This document shows positions 53,850-63,960 of a stretch of DNA of 64,000 nt, in pieces (position 1 is the first letter of the stretch; every line of letters starts with the position of its first letter). Under the pieces are notes generated by a model, which worked only from the letters and a program-made list of their open reading frames with translations, had not been told where the DNA came from and searched no databases. Where the stretch lies: positions 850,449 to 914,448 of the forward strand of contig CAJINV010000021.1 in assembly GCA_905178155.1 (NCBI GenBank), in the 5' to 3' direction. Made by a program: the position numbers and the translations under genes. The DNA is from Amoebophrya sp. A120 (taxonomy: Eukaryota > Sar > Dinophyceae > Syndiniales > Amoebophryaceae).

Positions 53850-55734
53850 GATCCGGACTGCGTCTGCGGTCGAGGAAGCAGGCGTTCTAGCTCCGATGAA
53901 GTTGTTGACAACTGCCCTTCAATTCCACGGGGTCGGGCCCCACAATACGCAGCGCTAGCAGAGAGCAAGCGTGACGAGATCGTGCTAGCAACTGTGGGAG
54001 CGTCGTGAAAATTTGATTCTTAGACTTAAACTAGAATAATATGTCGTTTGAAGTTGTGTCAAAAAAACCCTCGACGTCGACAATTATACTTTTTTGAAAT
54101 ATAAGTAGCCAAGGCAACCTCCACCTCCTAGCTGTTCTTAGGGCTGGTCAAAAAATACAAGAAAACTGTCCCCTGCTAGAACAGAAAACAAAAGCTACTT
54201 GTTGTGGAGCAAAGGACCATCTTTGGTCAATCATGAATTGTACATTAGGCAGATCTTGGACTTCGTCTGCAGTCATTGAGCTCGAAGGCGAAACGACAAG
54301 AAAACGAAGAATGAAAGAATTGTCGTTGAGAGAAGTTCTACAGCACTACTTTCAGGCTCAAGCGATGCACAGATCGAGGCTATCTTTTCTGAAAGCGAAC
54401 AAGTTCACGATGAATCCGAGCTACTAGTCTTGGTTCTGGCTACTACATCGAGGCACTTTTTCTTTCGTCACTCTATACAGAACGAACGCAAGAAATAAAC
54501 TCAAAGGGCGGAACACGAACAACTTACTTGTCACACGAGAATAGAGGAATAGAAGACCGTGATGCTGCAGGTGGTGGCTCTACAATGAGTTGCGTCCTTT
54601 CAGGAGCTGACTTTCATGTGGATAAAAGATCCAGAAACTTCTGGTCAGTGCCACTGACCTCAGTGGTTGGTACCCATGTGACATGTAACATCAACATGCG
54701 AATTGTCAATTGTGTGTGCGGCAACCTTATTGTTATTGTGCCATGAATCTATGATCATACATATTGTAGTTGTGTAAAAGCATTTTTGATTTGGTCGGTC
54801 GGTAGCGATGCGTCCTCTTGTGTCACTGACAATGTATGACGCGAAAAGCAAAATCTGACACGTTTCTTTTTCATTGACAAGTACAAATCATCATGACGCA
54901 TACGGACACGGTAATCTCTGGAAATCAGAAATTTTCTTACCCGTGTGAAACCAGAAAAAGATAAAAGTAGAGAAAGAGAAAAAAATAAAAACGAAAATCG
55001 CCCAACGAGCGCTAAAGACCTGTTCGGGCATCCTGGGATTTTGTCTCGTGTGTAGTACTGTTAATTGGTAAAATAAAGCGAGGTCCGCGATAAGCGAAAA
55101 ATCTAACTCATGCTCATAATTGCTGCAATGCTATCTTACACATCGGGAGGTCAGCCTCAGCGCAGTCCACATATGTAGATCCGTACTCGAGCACCAGCGC
55201 TGATAAACTAAGTATAACCAAAAAACGAAGTTGCTCCATGATGACATTAGCAACAGCAGCAGTTGGTGTCAAGATTAATACGAATACGTTGTAAAGGGTG
55301 ATCAAGTCATGCATCACTTTCAACCAGCTCCAGCACTTACCAATGCCAATAATAGCCGCGTCCGCGGAGGTAGTGAGGTCATGGCGGTCTTTTTGTCTTC
55401 ACGCCAAAAAAGGACGCAACTTCTCTGCCCACCATGCCATCGCGAGTAATGTTATGCACGACGGCACGGCGGTCGCTAAAAATCTCAATCCAGAGGCGGC
55501 CCCCATTTGGTTTCGAATCGAAAAACCTTCCCCACATGCTATGGCCCCGCCAGGGCCCACGCCAGGGTCGGCCCCTTGGGAGCCCCAAATCGGGCCCATA
55601 GCATTCGGATTGGCTTTTTGCTTTTGGCGGACTTTGTTTTTTTTGTTTTTTTTTGGCAAAATGCTGCATCTTCTCGTCTTCAGTCCGCCTCTGAAATGGC
55701 GGATTTTGAAGGCGTCTTTTGCGCGGTCCGAATG
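53850..55734. other. Intergenic region
   Basis: No supported gene. Around 55560-55700 a fragment (GGGCCCATAGCATTCGGATT) resembles the left part of the dispersed repeat that follows, suggesting an extra partial copy. Confidence 0.5.
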
Positions 55735-56069
55735 TGGGGAAAAATGAGGCCCATACCATGCGGATTCTCTGTTTTTTTCGGAGTGCTGCTTTTTGGGCGC
55801 CCATTTTTGGGCGCCGCAAATCGCCAGAAACTAAGGCGGTGGGCGCCTCAGAAGGGCGCCCCTTTTGCCGGCTCCCCTGCGTCGTTTTATCAAGCGGGAA
55901 TCGATAGAATCCGCCCGGGCTATTTTGCCGCAAACGCCCCGGCCGCTTGATAATTGAAAATTTTTTTTGTTAAAAAACACTGCCGGCCGCTTGTAAACTG
56001 CCGGTCGTTTTGCGCACTGCCTGTCAAAAAAACCGCTAGGGTAGAACGTTCGTGACCTCACTACATACC
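55735..56069. repeat. Dispersed repeat, copy 2
   Basis: Matches 2481-2826 in order and orientation: CCTCAGAAGGGCGCCCCTTT, GCCGGCTCCCCTGCGTCGTT, AAACTGCCGGTCGTTTT, GAACGTTCGTGACCTCACTA. It lies some 400 bp downstream of the stop of the next minus-strand gene, a similar position to copy 1. Confidence 0.85.
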
Positions 56070-56479
56070 ATCTACGCTTATACTTGTAGTGCATAAAATA
56101 TCGCGTGTAGAGCCTGGTGCGACGAGATGCGATTCAAATGTTCATGTGTGTCAAAACAAACACAGTGGAGGCTCAAGTAAAAAATCATGGCACTCAGTTC
56201 TTGCCGAAAAAAAAAAAACATTTTTCCTGCCGGCGCATTTTCAAATATGGTTTTGAGAATCTTGATCTTCACGCGAGTGCAAATAGTACACAAAATTAAA
56301 AACTTTTTGTAGCGAAAGACTTTCTTCTTCTTGGAAGTACAAAAGTTCAGTTAGTTTTTGAATGATTGACATTGATGTGAAGTTGAAGAGCTCTAATGCA
56401 CTGCAAGCAATCGCAAGCGAAAGGTGCACAGAGACAAACATGACTTCTGCTTCAATCAGAAGTGTCACGAAGACTTCAC

Positions 56480-58808
56480 TTACTTTTTGGTTTCCTCCTC
56501 CCCGTTGACGCTGTGGCCATCTTCCTTCTGATGTTCGTCTGCACTTTGACCTTCGCTTTTTTTCAATCCTTCTGCATCAGCCGCAACCTCCTCCTGTCGC
56601 TGCAAAACTTCATTAGTCCCCCCTTCCCGTGGCAGCTTTTCATCCTTGAAGCTCTTCTCCTCTTGCAACGTCGAGCCTGCTTGCTGCAACGTGCCGATCT
56701 TGTCTTCGTGCACGACGGTAGCACAGGTGTGCAACTTGTCCTCTTCGTCCGCAGGACCACCAGCACACCGCCCGTTCATGTTCCGGATTTGCTCAGAAAG
56801 CGCGTCGCTTTTGTTAGTTGCAGTGGACATCTTTCGCAGAACGTGCGCGACTTTCTCGTTCATTTTGTCAAGCCCATCGGCGTTGGTTTGCGGTGGAGCT
56901 TGCTTGTTCGTGGTCCCACTGTTCAAATCGAACCACAGGTCGCGCTTCTGTGCAGATTGACGACTTTGTTCCGCAGCGCCTTTCTGTCCCGCGACGCCGT
57001 GCAGGACGCGCAGACTGTTCGCGTCATATTGATTCCGTTCGTTGCTACTTCTAGCCTGCAGTAAAAGGTTGTCGTTGTTCTGTGCCCCTCGTCGGTAACC
57101 GCCCGAACTGCCCTTCGCGACACGTCTGGTTATCAGCAGGGCCCGCTCCAGTTGGGCAAGTTCTTCTGCATCGAACCGGTTGAGAGACTCTAAAGCAGCC
57201 TGGTCTTCTTCACAGGAAGCGAAGGGTCCTCGCATCTTGTTCAACAAGGAATCGCTAGTGACGCCCTGCTGCTTAGTGATTTTCGTGTTTATTTCTTCGC
57301 AATTTTTATTTTTCATCTCCTGTAGTTGCAGCGCTCTCTGCCCGTGCTGCTGCGGCGTGCTGCTCGTCAGCGAGAAGAATCCGTTTACCTCCTGCAGCAA
57401 CTGGCGCACACGATGTTGTCTCGTCGATGGCTGGTCCTCTTCAGCCGATCTGCTTCGCTTCCGCCGGAATAAGTACAGACGGGCTCGCTCCCGAAGAGTG
57501 AAGTGATCGTCCACCAAAACCAGGAAGCACATGACGGGCAGAATCAAGCCCAAGATCTGCCAGAAGAGTAGGACCGTGTGGCTGGTCTTCGTGGCAATTT
57601 CGCTAGTACTCGTGTCAACCAGTACTTGCTGCGGGGTCTGCGTGTTTGCTGTCTGGTTGCTGTTGGCCGCAACAGCAACTGGGGTGTTGTTAGTACCCGT
57701 AGAAGATGCAGTACTCGACGCCGTCAAGGTAGTTGTCTGCTCCCCTCCACCGGCAGCCGACGACATTCCGGTGGACATTACTTCGGAATCCAGCCCCACA
57801 CCCGTCGCGGCGAACCCCAGAATCACGAGGAGGAGGGTCAGCAGCAGCTCCTGCGCGTTCGCCGTCGCGCTGGCAAAGGGTCGGAACAGGTGCGTGCTGA
57901 GGAGGTACACCAGGAGCACCGAGGTTGCACAGGTGACTTGCGAGTACCCGTCGCGAAAGAGAATTGCGGACAGTGCAAAGCCGCAATCCTTGAGTAGCAC
58001 CACGATGCACCACCAGTAAAATTCGCTGCGGAACGGCGCCCACGCAAAGCCGAAAAAGTCCTCAAGTTGTGCAATGCGCGCCAAAAGAGTTGTTGACACT
58101 TGCGCAGCGGTGACATCGTTTTTTGTTCCTGTTTCAGTTGCAAAAGATGATGAGTTGTCCTTGTGGTGGTCCACCAATTGCAACTTCTTTTTCTGCATTT
58201 CCGCCGCACTTTCTGCTGGTCTATTTTTGGAGCCCACCTCCGCTGTTCTCCATGCACTAAGTAGTCTTTCGTTGCTCGCCAGAGAGCCTAGGTTCCAGCG
58301 CAGTAGCGCACTCCCCACCGCCAGGAAGAGGATCGGCGCAGACAACGCCATGAGCGCAACGGCGATCGCCGGAAAGAAGTACTCCGAGTGGGCGTTCTGC
58401 GAGCCATCAGCATCTCGCTGGTCCTGCCCACAGGCCACATGACGAAAAATCCGGTGCGTCGTCGACTCTTGGTCGTTATGCTCCATGCAGTCGAAGTATG
58501 CAATACAAATTTCCCGTACATGTACAAAATGCATGACAAATTTCGCTAACTTGGAGCGTCAAACTTGTCATGCTGACTGAGATTGTTGAGTGGGACTTCT
58601 GTCATGCAGAAACAGCATTTGCACGTCGTGCACGGGAAATATACTGTGGATACAAAGAAATCCAAGGCGTTCCGACTGCTCATCGGGTAAAGCAAAAGCA
58701 CCAGCGCACCAGCGAGTCGGAGGTATCCGCCAATCTGCATGCTGCTGCCTTGGTCGTGGTCCGGGTTCTTCCTGATCTCCCGCTGGTCTGGAGTGGCGGA
58801 AGAAAGAC
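56480..58808 (-). CDS. Multi-pass membrane protein, C-terminal region of a large alveolate surface receptor-like family; 5' end unresolved
   Basis: The family J introner at 58497-58652 splits GGYLRLAGALVLLLYP..ALDFF from DCMEHNDQESTTHRIFRHVAC; excision keeps frame. Helices follow: PAIAVALMALSAPILFLAVG, FYWWCIVVLLKDCGFALSAI, TSVLLVYLLSTHLFRPF, ELLLTLLLVILGFAA and LFWQILGLILPVMCFLVLV, then a 350-residue acidic, Gln-rich cytoplasmic tail ending EEETKK. The pattern LYP....F.C, then Y.WW....L.K resembles the terminal membrane region of ciliate and dinoflagellate proteins with ephrin-receptor-like/GCC2-GCC3 cysteine repeats; this is family memory, not a search. The exon starts after an acceptor AAACTCAG at 58809; upstream exons are not resolved and could include 58883-59977. 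Confidence 0.6.
58497..58652. mobile_element. Introner element, family J
   Basis: 156 bp. TIR TATGCAATACAAATTTCCCG against CGGGAAATATACTGTGGATA (reverse orientation relative to 23164 and 29445). TSD CGAAG/CAAAG, one mismatch. Excision reads ALDFF|DCMEHN in frame. Confidence 0.92.
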
Positions 58809-58882
58809 CTGAGTTTATATTTTGTGTTTCCAAGTACACATTTTTTCCATACTTCGAGTTTCGCCATGATTTCTTACTTCAT

Positions 58883-59977
58883 TCAAATCCCAAATTCATC
58901 ATCGTCTTCAACTTTTGCCTTGTCAAAATGCAAAAGCCGTACTAGTAGTAGTACCATGATGGTGCAGCTTTCATCACAGGATACTTTGCAGCCGTCGACG
59001 TCCCCAATCTCGGTCGCTGTCGCCTTGCTTCTGGGAGAAACGTACAACTCACGACGGCGGGCAGCAGCGACTTCCAGTGCAGCAGCTTCATGGTTTTTCC
59101 CCTCTTCCGGTCCTCGGTCGCCATTCGTAGCTGCAGTAGTCGGTGATTTCTGTGAAGAGGCTGCCAACGCGTCCACAATGTCAGCAGCAGAGCCAATTTT
59201 TGACTTTTGGTTCATCCTGGCCTCCTCCAACATGATCGCTGTAGAAGTACCGGTTCCTCGTTCGTTCGTGCTTCCTGGCCGCGTCCGGACGTCGGAGACC
59301 CCACTGCGGTGGTAGGAAAAAGCAGAGACGACGCAGACGGCAGAGACCACAGCGAGAACAGACGCGAGGGCAACAAAAGTGGACTTCCTCGGTAAAGTTG
59401 CTTGTTCCGTAGTTGCAGCGCCGTTGTCCATCTTCCCGCTTTTTTTGTATGGCGGCGTGAAAGAAGAGGAACAGCCAACATGTTGTTTCCGGTTGTGGCC
59501 GGTATTCTGGTGCGACGCGGACGTTGGTGGCTCCTCCCCTTGGCGCGACACCGACCGCAGGAGCGCCTGCTGGACAGGGTCGTCATCTTGATTCAGATTT
59601 TTGACGACCTCCTCCCCGTGGTCCTGATTCTGTCCGACAGGTCCTCCACGTTGCACCTCTGGAGGTGCGCCGGCATTCTTATCACCACTTCTACCGTGGT
59701 GCCCCGCAACCGCGTCTGCAAAGGCATACAAAGCGTTTTTCCTTGGCGCCAGTGCGACTCGTTTCTTGTACACGGGTGACGTCACGCGCTCCTCGTTCTG
59801 GTTCGCGGCTCCGGCAACCGGTGGTCCACCGGCAGCACGCCGGCTTCGTGGGTGCGGAGGACTCAGGATACCCGGACTTTCCTCCAAAGTAGATGTGTTC
59901 GCCTTGCTGGACGAGGTGCGGCCCGATGGCGACGGGCAGCTGCCCGAGGCTGCTGCGTCCTTCAAGTCACTGTCCAT
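58883..59977 (-). CDS. Single-pass membrane protein of unknown function, 364 aa
   Basis: ATG at 59977 (MDSDLKDAAASGSCPSP). About 210 hydrophilic, Pro/Ser/Glu-rich residues precede one hydrophobic helix (FVALASVLAVVSAVCVVSAF), then an Ala/Glu-rich region and a short cysteine pair (GCKVSCDESC). The shape fits a type II or signal-anchored protein with a small external part. The frame stops at 58883; since the next minus-strand exon starts about 75 bp away, the stop may be in an intron and this could be the 5' part of the membrane gene below it. I could not find a donor in the right phase. Confidence 0.55.
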   Translation of the reverse strand: MDSDLKDAAASGSCPSPSGRTSSSKANTSTLEESPGILSPPHPRSRRAAGGPPVAGAANQNEERVTSPVYKKRVALAPRKNALYAFADAVAGHHGRSGDKNAGAPPEVQRGGPVGQNQDHGEEVVKNLNQDDDPVQQALLRSVSRQGEEPPTSASHQNTGHNRKQHVGCSSSFTPPYKKSGKMDNGAATTEQATLPRKSTFVALASVLAVVSAVCVVSAFSYHRSGVSDVRTRPGSTNERGTGTSTAIMLEEARMNQKSKIGSAADIVDALAASSQKSPTTAATNGDRGPEEGKNHEAAALEVAAARRRELYVSPRSKATATEIGDVDGCKVSCDESCTIMVLLLVRLLHFDKAKVEDDDEFGI

Positions 59978-60529
59978 GAGAGGTAGAATACAGAATGTTC
60001 ATAGGCAAACTGTAGCTGTAGGTGGGAAAAATTTATGGGGTATATGAAGGTATCAATTTCAGTCGACAAGGACCGAAAATTGTGCAAATAGACGAACAAA
60101 TGAAGTCGGCTGTACAAAAGACAGAAAGCACAACTCAAGTCTCGGTCTTTAGTTTTCCTTGCTTGCAAGCGTAGCCGGTGTGATGCGTTTCGGTGTGATA
60201 CCGTGTGTCCACCACAATCGACTCTGATAAGGGGCAAAGATTGTTTTTGCGTCTTTGCTACAATCACCAAGATGAAGATCAAGGACTTTTTTTTGCCAGA
60301 TAACTACACAAACACATGCTCCTCAACACTCCGTCAACGTGAATACGCGTTTTTGCCAAATAAAGATCTCTCCTTAGAAGCAGGCACTAACACGGAGCTG
60401 CAAGAAGACGATGCTGTTGTTGAACAGCGCCACTAGCTGCATTTGTTGTCGTTTTCTTTACCCTTCCTGTTCCTAGTGAAGCTGAAATACCATTATACCT
60501 AAATCAAACCACTCGCAATCTCACTCTTT
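59978..60529. other. Intergenic, nothing recognised
   Basis: No supported gene, repeat or element. Confidence 0.5.
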
Positions 60530-60910
60530 TTGTTTCAAATTTGCGCTCCACATGCTGACCGATTGATATTTGATTGGTTGCGGTTTGACCTTGCGGACCA
60601 TCTTCGCAACCCGAAGCGGAAAGTTGAAATAATGCCTAGGCTCGGAGGCACAGGCACAAGAAAGGGAACAGAGAGCCGAAGTGTCTCCGCAGGGATAACA
60701 TGCGACTCGTGCTCCTGTATGGGAAAAGGCTTCTATATGCGGAGCCACAACTTGCCTTCACGAACCACGGCTGCACGATTGGACTCGATTCTGGAAGATG
60801 ATGAGCAGAGCGATCTCTATTTTCGCGCAGTTCGTTGTCGTTCCGACGCTTGCAAAAAAACCAAAGTTGGAAGAGGACAAACTTGGAAGAGGAAGAGCCT
60901 GCAGCAATAG
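60530..60910 (+). CDS. Weak candidate small protein, the only plus-strand candidate
   Basis: An uninterrupted 126-codon frame with basic N-terminal half, a CDSCSC cluster and an acidic patch SILEDDEQSDLY. It has no recognised domain and opposes the direction of every other gene. An alternative start lies at 60632 (MPRLGGTGTRKG). Could be chance. Confidence 0.25.
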   Translation: MFQICAPHADRLIFDWLRFDLADHLRNPKRKVEIMPRLGGTGTRKGTESRSVSAGITCDSCSCMGKGFYMRSHNLPSRTTAARLDSILEDDEQSDLYFRAVRCRSDACKKTKVGRGQTWKRKSLQQ

Positions 60911-61171
60911 AGAAGCGGATAATCACGGATGCAGCACTGTTCATTTTTGGAAAATTTTCCTAATGCCGATTTCAATCTCTAGCTCTAGTTCCTACAACAG
61001 AGAGACGATTCATATTGTTCACTTCAATTCGCCAAAAACACAAAACGCCTGTACATGAAGCTGCAGGCACTACAGAGTGGTAAATGTCTACCAGACAACG
61101 ATTTCCCTGTTGAGGAAGGTTGCAGTTGTCGATTCGATTTAGTACGGGAATAGAGCATAGACATTTACATC

Positions 61172-62683
61172 TTATCTTGTCGATGCAAGTTTGAAACCGC
61201 TTCGACTCACTTTTATTTTTCCTTGTTTCGTCCACCGGGAGAACGTGTTGCAGCCGCGTTCGAAGCCTTGGGCGCGGAGATTTTGGCAAACTTGACAAAT
61301 GGCCTGATCGTGCGGATGAGCGTTGCGTTTACCGAAGCCCTTTCGGATGACCGCGCGCGTATCATCAGGCTTTTTGAAGGATGCGACTTTGCCGTTCACC
61401 CAGTGCTCCTCCGCAGGAAGTTTTTCCCTTTCCGCTTTCCTCCAACACTTATTGCAATACTGGTTCTCGAACCCCTTCCGGGCACTGTTTGATTTAGTTT
61501 GCCGGATGTTGTGCTACTGTAGTTCCGACTGAGCTGCAAATATCTTCTGCATCAAACGAAAACCAGAAGGAAGGACTTTCACGATCACGTATGAAAGAAT
61601 ACTACTTACCAAGAGTCATCAAGCGCATCATCTTAATCTATTGGTGACCATGTTGGCATGGCTTGCGCTTTTGGCATAAAAAGGCCTACTTTATTGTCCT
61701 CAATAAACCACGATCACCTTCTCTTTACTTGTTGGCATAGATGAAGATGATGTAGAACATTACCCCGATTTCTGCGACCCGTTCTCCGTGTTGATATTGA
61801 ACCAGCACCAAGCCGACGTCCATGTGTTGCTACAGGATTTGCGCTTGCACTTCCAAACGCAGAAAGCACGGCAGTAGTGCTGAAAGGCGGCGTCGGCAGT
61901 GTCGCTGACAGGGAAGAAGTCAACGCTTGGGTCCTTGCAAAACTTGATGCACCCGTTTTTCTTCACGTGCTTGATCATCGTCTCCTCCCGTTCGTCGTCG
62001 ATCTCCTGGCATTCGTTGTATTCAAACTCGTCGTCCTCGTCGGAGGCTGGTTCATGTAGATTGGTGTTAGAAGGAGCGGCAGTTGACTTGGAAATGTTAT
62101 TTGCACTTGTTCCGCTCATCTTCGTTGCTGCCTTCTTACTACCCTGCTTGACCTCGCGAAAATCCGTGATGGCTTGCAATCCGAGAATACCGATGTGCAC
62201 GTGGTCGTTTTTCGCCCAGTTGAAATTTGTGCTGTGCTTCTTACGCATGGACAGGAACAATTCTTCCTGCAGCGACTTGTAGAAGCTTCCGAGAAAGCGG
62301 CTGTCGAACTCGAGGTCGGCCACGTGGTCCCAGTCGTCGGGCCCCTGCGCCTCTGCACTGCCTTGGTTGATGTAGTCAAAACTCTTCGGGGCGAGCACAA
62401 ACTTCGCGAAGGTGTGGTTTCGCGCACTACCGGTTGTCGTCTTCACGAAAAACAGAGACCACAACTGGTTCTTGCCATGGACGTCGCCGCACTTTCCGAA
62501 CGCTTTTGGCTTGATGGCGACGGTCCGCTCCTGGTGGTGCTGACAGCAGTTTTCCTCTGATGTGCGCGCCGACACCCACAACGCTTTCCGCAAAATATCC
62601 TTGTCCTGTTTTTTGGATTTGCCGCGGACACTGTCGGGCGTCATGTCCGATGTCGTGTGGAGAAGCTGCAGGAAGTCGGCCAT
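61172..62683 (-). CDS. Cysteine-rich zinc-ribbon protein, possibly 3CxxC type, 410 aa
   Basis: ATG at 62683 (MADFLQLLHTTSDMTPD). A GT-AG intron at 61485-61763 (donor AATCGG|GTAATG, acceptor AAACAG|TGCCCG) joins NGSQKSG to ARKGFENQYCNKCW and gives 1,233 nt, divisible by three. Cysteine pairs line up as CIKFC, CRAFCVWKCKRKSC then NTWTSAWCWF, later QYCNKCW and AICQVCQN: this resembles zf-3CxxC/RTP-type zinc ribbons, where a C..C..W pattern is followed by two more CxxC. An acidic linker (ASDEDDEFEYNECQEID) precedes them. A possible donor (AAA|GTGAGT at 61210) near the end means a further exon cannot be excluded. The family assignment is tentative. Confidence 0.6.
61485..61763 (-). other. Conventional GT-AG intron
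   Basis: 279 bp, donor GTAATG, acceptor CAAACAG, no TIR or TSD. The join keeps frame and brings the CxxC pairs together. Confidence 0.75.
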
Positions 62684-63232
62684 CGTGCTGTTTGTGTCGA
62701 CGATTCAGTCTGCCAATAACGACAAAAACGACGTAACTACACTACTAGATTACAGTTCAAACATTTGTGAATGATCTCCAGCACCACGGAATATCTGAAT
62801 GTTTTCAAGGTCCGGTTTAGAGTGCGGATGTTTGTCGTCCGTGCTGCCGCAAAGCGCAAATCATGGCCAAATTTCTCTATACTCTGCCTTCGGCTTTGGT
62901 ACAACGCACGTGCAACTCGAGCAAGCTCCAGATATACGCTTTTGCAACGTGCCAGTACCTACCTCTCGTCCGTTGCTGTTTTTTATTCCATTTGGTAGTG
63001 GTAAATCGCAGTATCATGAATAAGCAGACTCCTCTCGCAGGTCTCTCGCTCTCGATAGCGTCGCACATGCTCCTTCTTTTGACGAAGGGAAGATGACAAA
63101 AATCGGGGTATATTGAACGCACGATGCAGCATCTGCTGTCGCATCGAGAACACGAGAAGCAGCGCAGCGACCTCAGCATGTGGAATAGTGTTATTGTTGC
63201 ACCATGTGTTGTTGCAATGTCAAAAGGTATCT
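62684..63232. other. Intergenic, nothing recognised
   Basis: About 550 bp between two minus-strand genes, no structure identified. Confidence 0.5.
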
Positions 63233-63960
63233 CTACAGAAACCCCGGCTGCACGGTTGGTTCCTGATTGAACAATATTCTCATGCACTTGCACCACTGTG
63301 GGGACAGTCCTTTCCTCTTCATACTGGCCTCGTCCATGAACTTGGTGATGCACTTTGTGTAGTGCCCGTACACCGTGATCTCCGCCAAGTGTCGCACGTC
63401 CACGCGCCCGGAGTCTAGCAGAATCACCGCACTATACTGGAACTTGCCGTTGACCGCCTGTTCGGGTTTGGGATTTTTTGAACTTTGATCATGTTCGAGC
63501 CCCTCCATGGAAGAGTAGACCAAGTGCTCCTGCGCGAATTCCACGATCACGTTCACGGTTGCAGAGTCCAGCACCTTCTGTCGGTTGTTGTTATCCCTTG
63601 TTTCGCTCGGGCGGATCAGGGCCGAGCTGGACTGGACCACACGACAGGGGGATTCGTGGAAGGGGAGGTCGCAGTATGACAGTGCACAATTCCCGCCCCC
63701 ACCTCATGTGTCATGCAAAATCCCAAATCCAGTCCTCACTGCCTCGTGGCACTGTTTGCATGACTGAATAAATTTCGAAAGGAGCCCAAACAGTACTACA
63801 GCAAGTGCATAGATTTGTCATGCACAGGCTCCAGGGTCGCTGGCGCCTGTATTGCTGTTCATGCAATACAAATGAGGGGAAGGGGGAGTTGTGCACTGTC
63901 ATACGCATATTTCGTCGACGTTCTCCACGTCGTCCTCCGGTTTCAGGGTGCGCAGCAAGG
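63233..63960 (-). CDS. 3' end of a gene of unknown function (5' part outside the window)
   Basis: Two exons, 63233-63674 and 63904-63960, flank a family H introner (63675-63903). The junction reads VENVDEIC|DLPFHESP in frame. The protein has VLDSATVNVIVEFAQEHLV, KFQYSAVILLDSGRVDVRHL, EITVYGHYTKCITKFMDEA and ends EPTVQPGFL. The upstream boundary at 63960/63961 is another introner (family A) cut by the window end. No family recognised. Confidence 0.65.
63675..63903. mobile_element. Introner element, family H
   Basis: 229 bp. TIR TATGACAGTGCACAATTCCC against GGGAGTTGTGCACTGTCATA. TSD CGCAG/CGCAT, one mismatch. Subterminal GTCATGC and GCATGAC motifs present. Confidence 0.94.
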
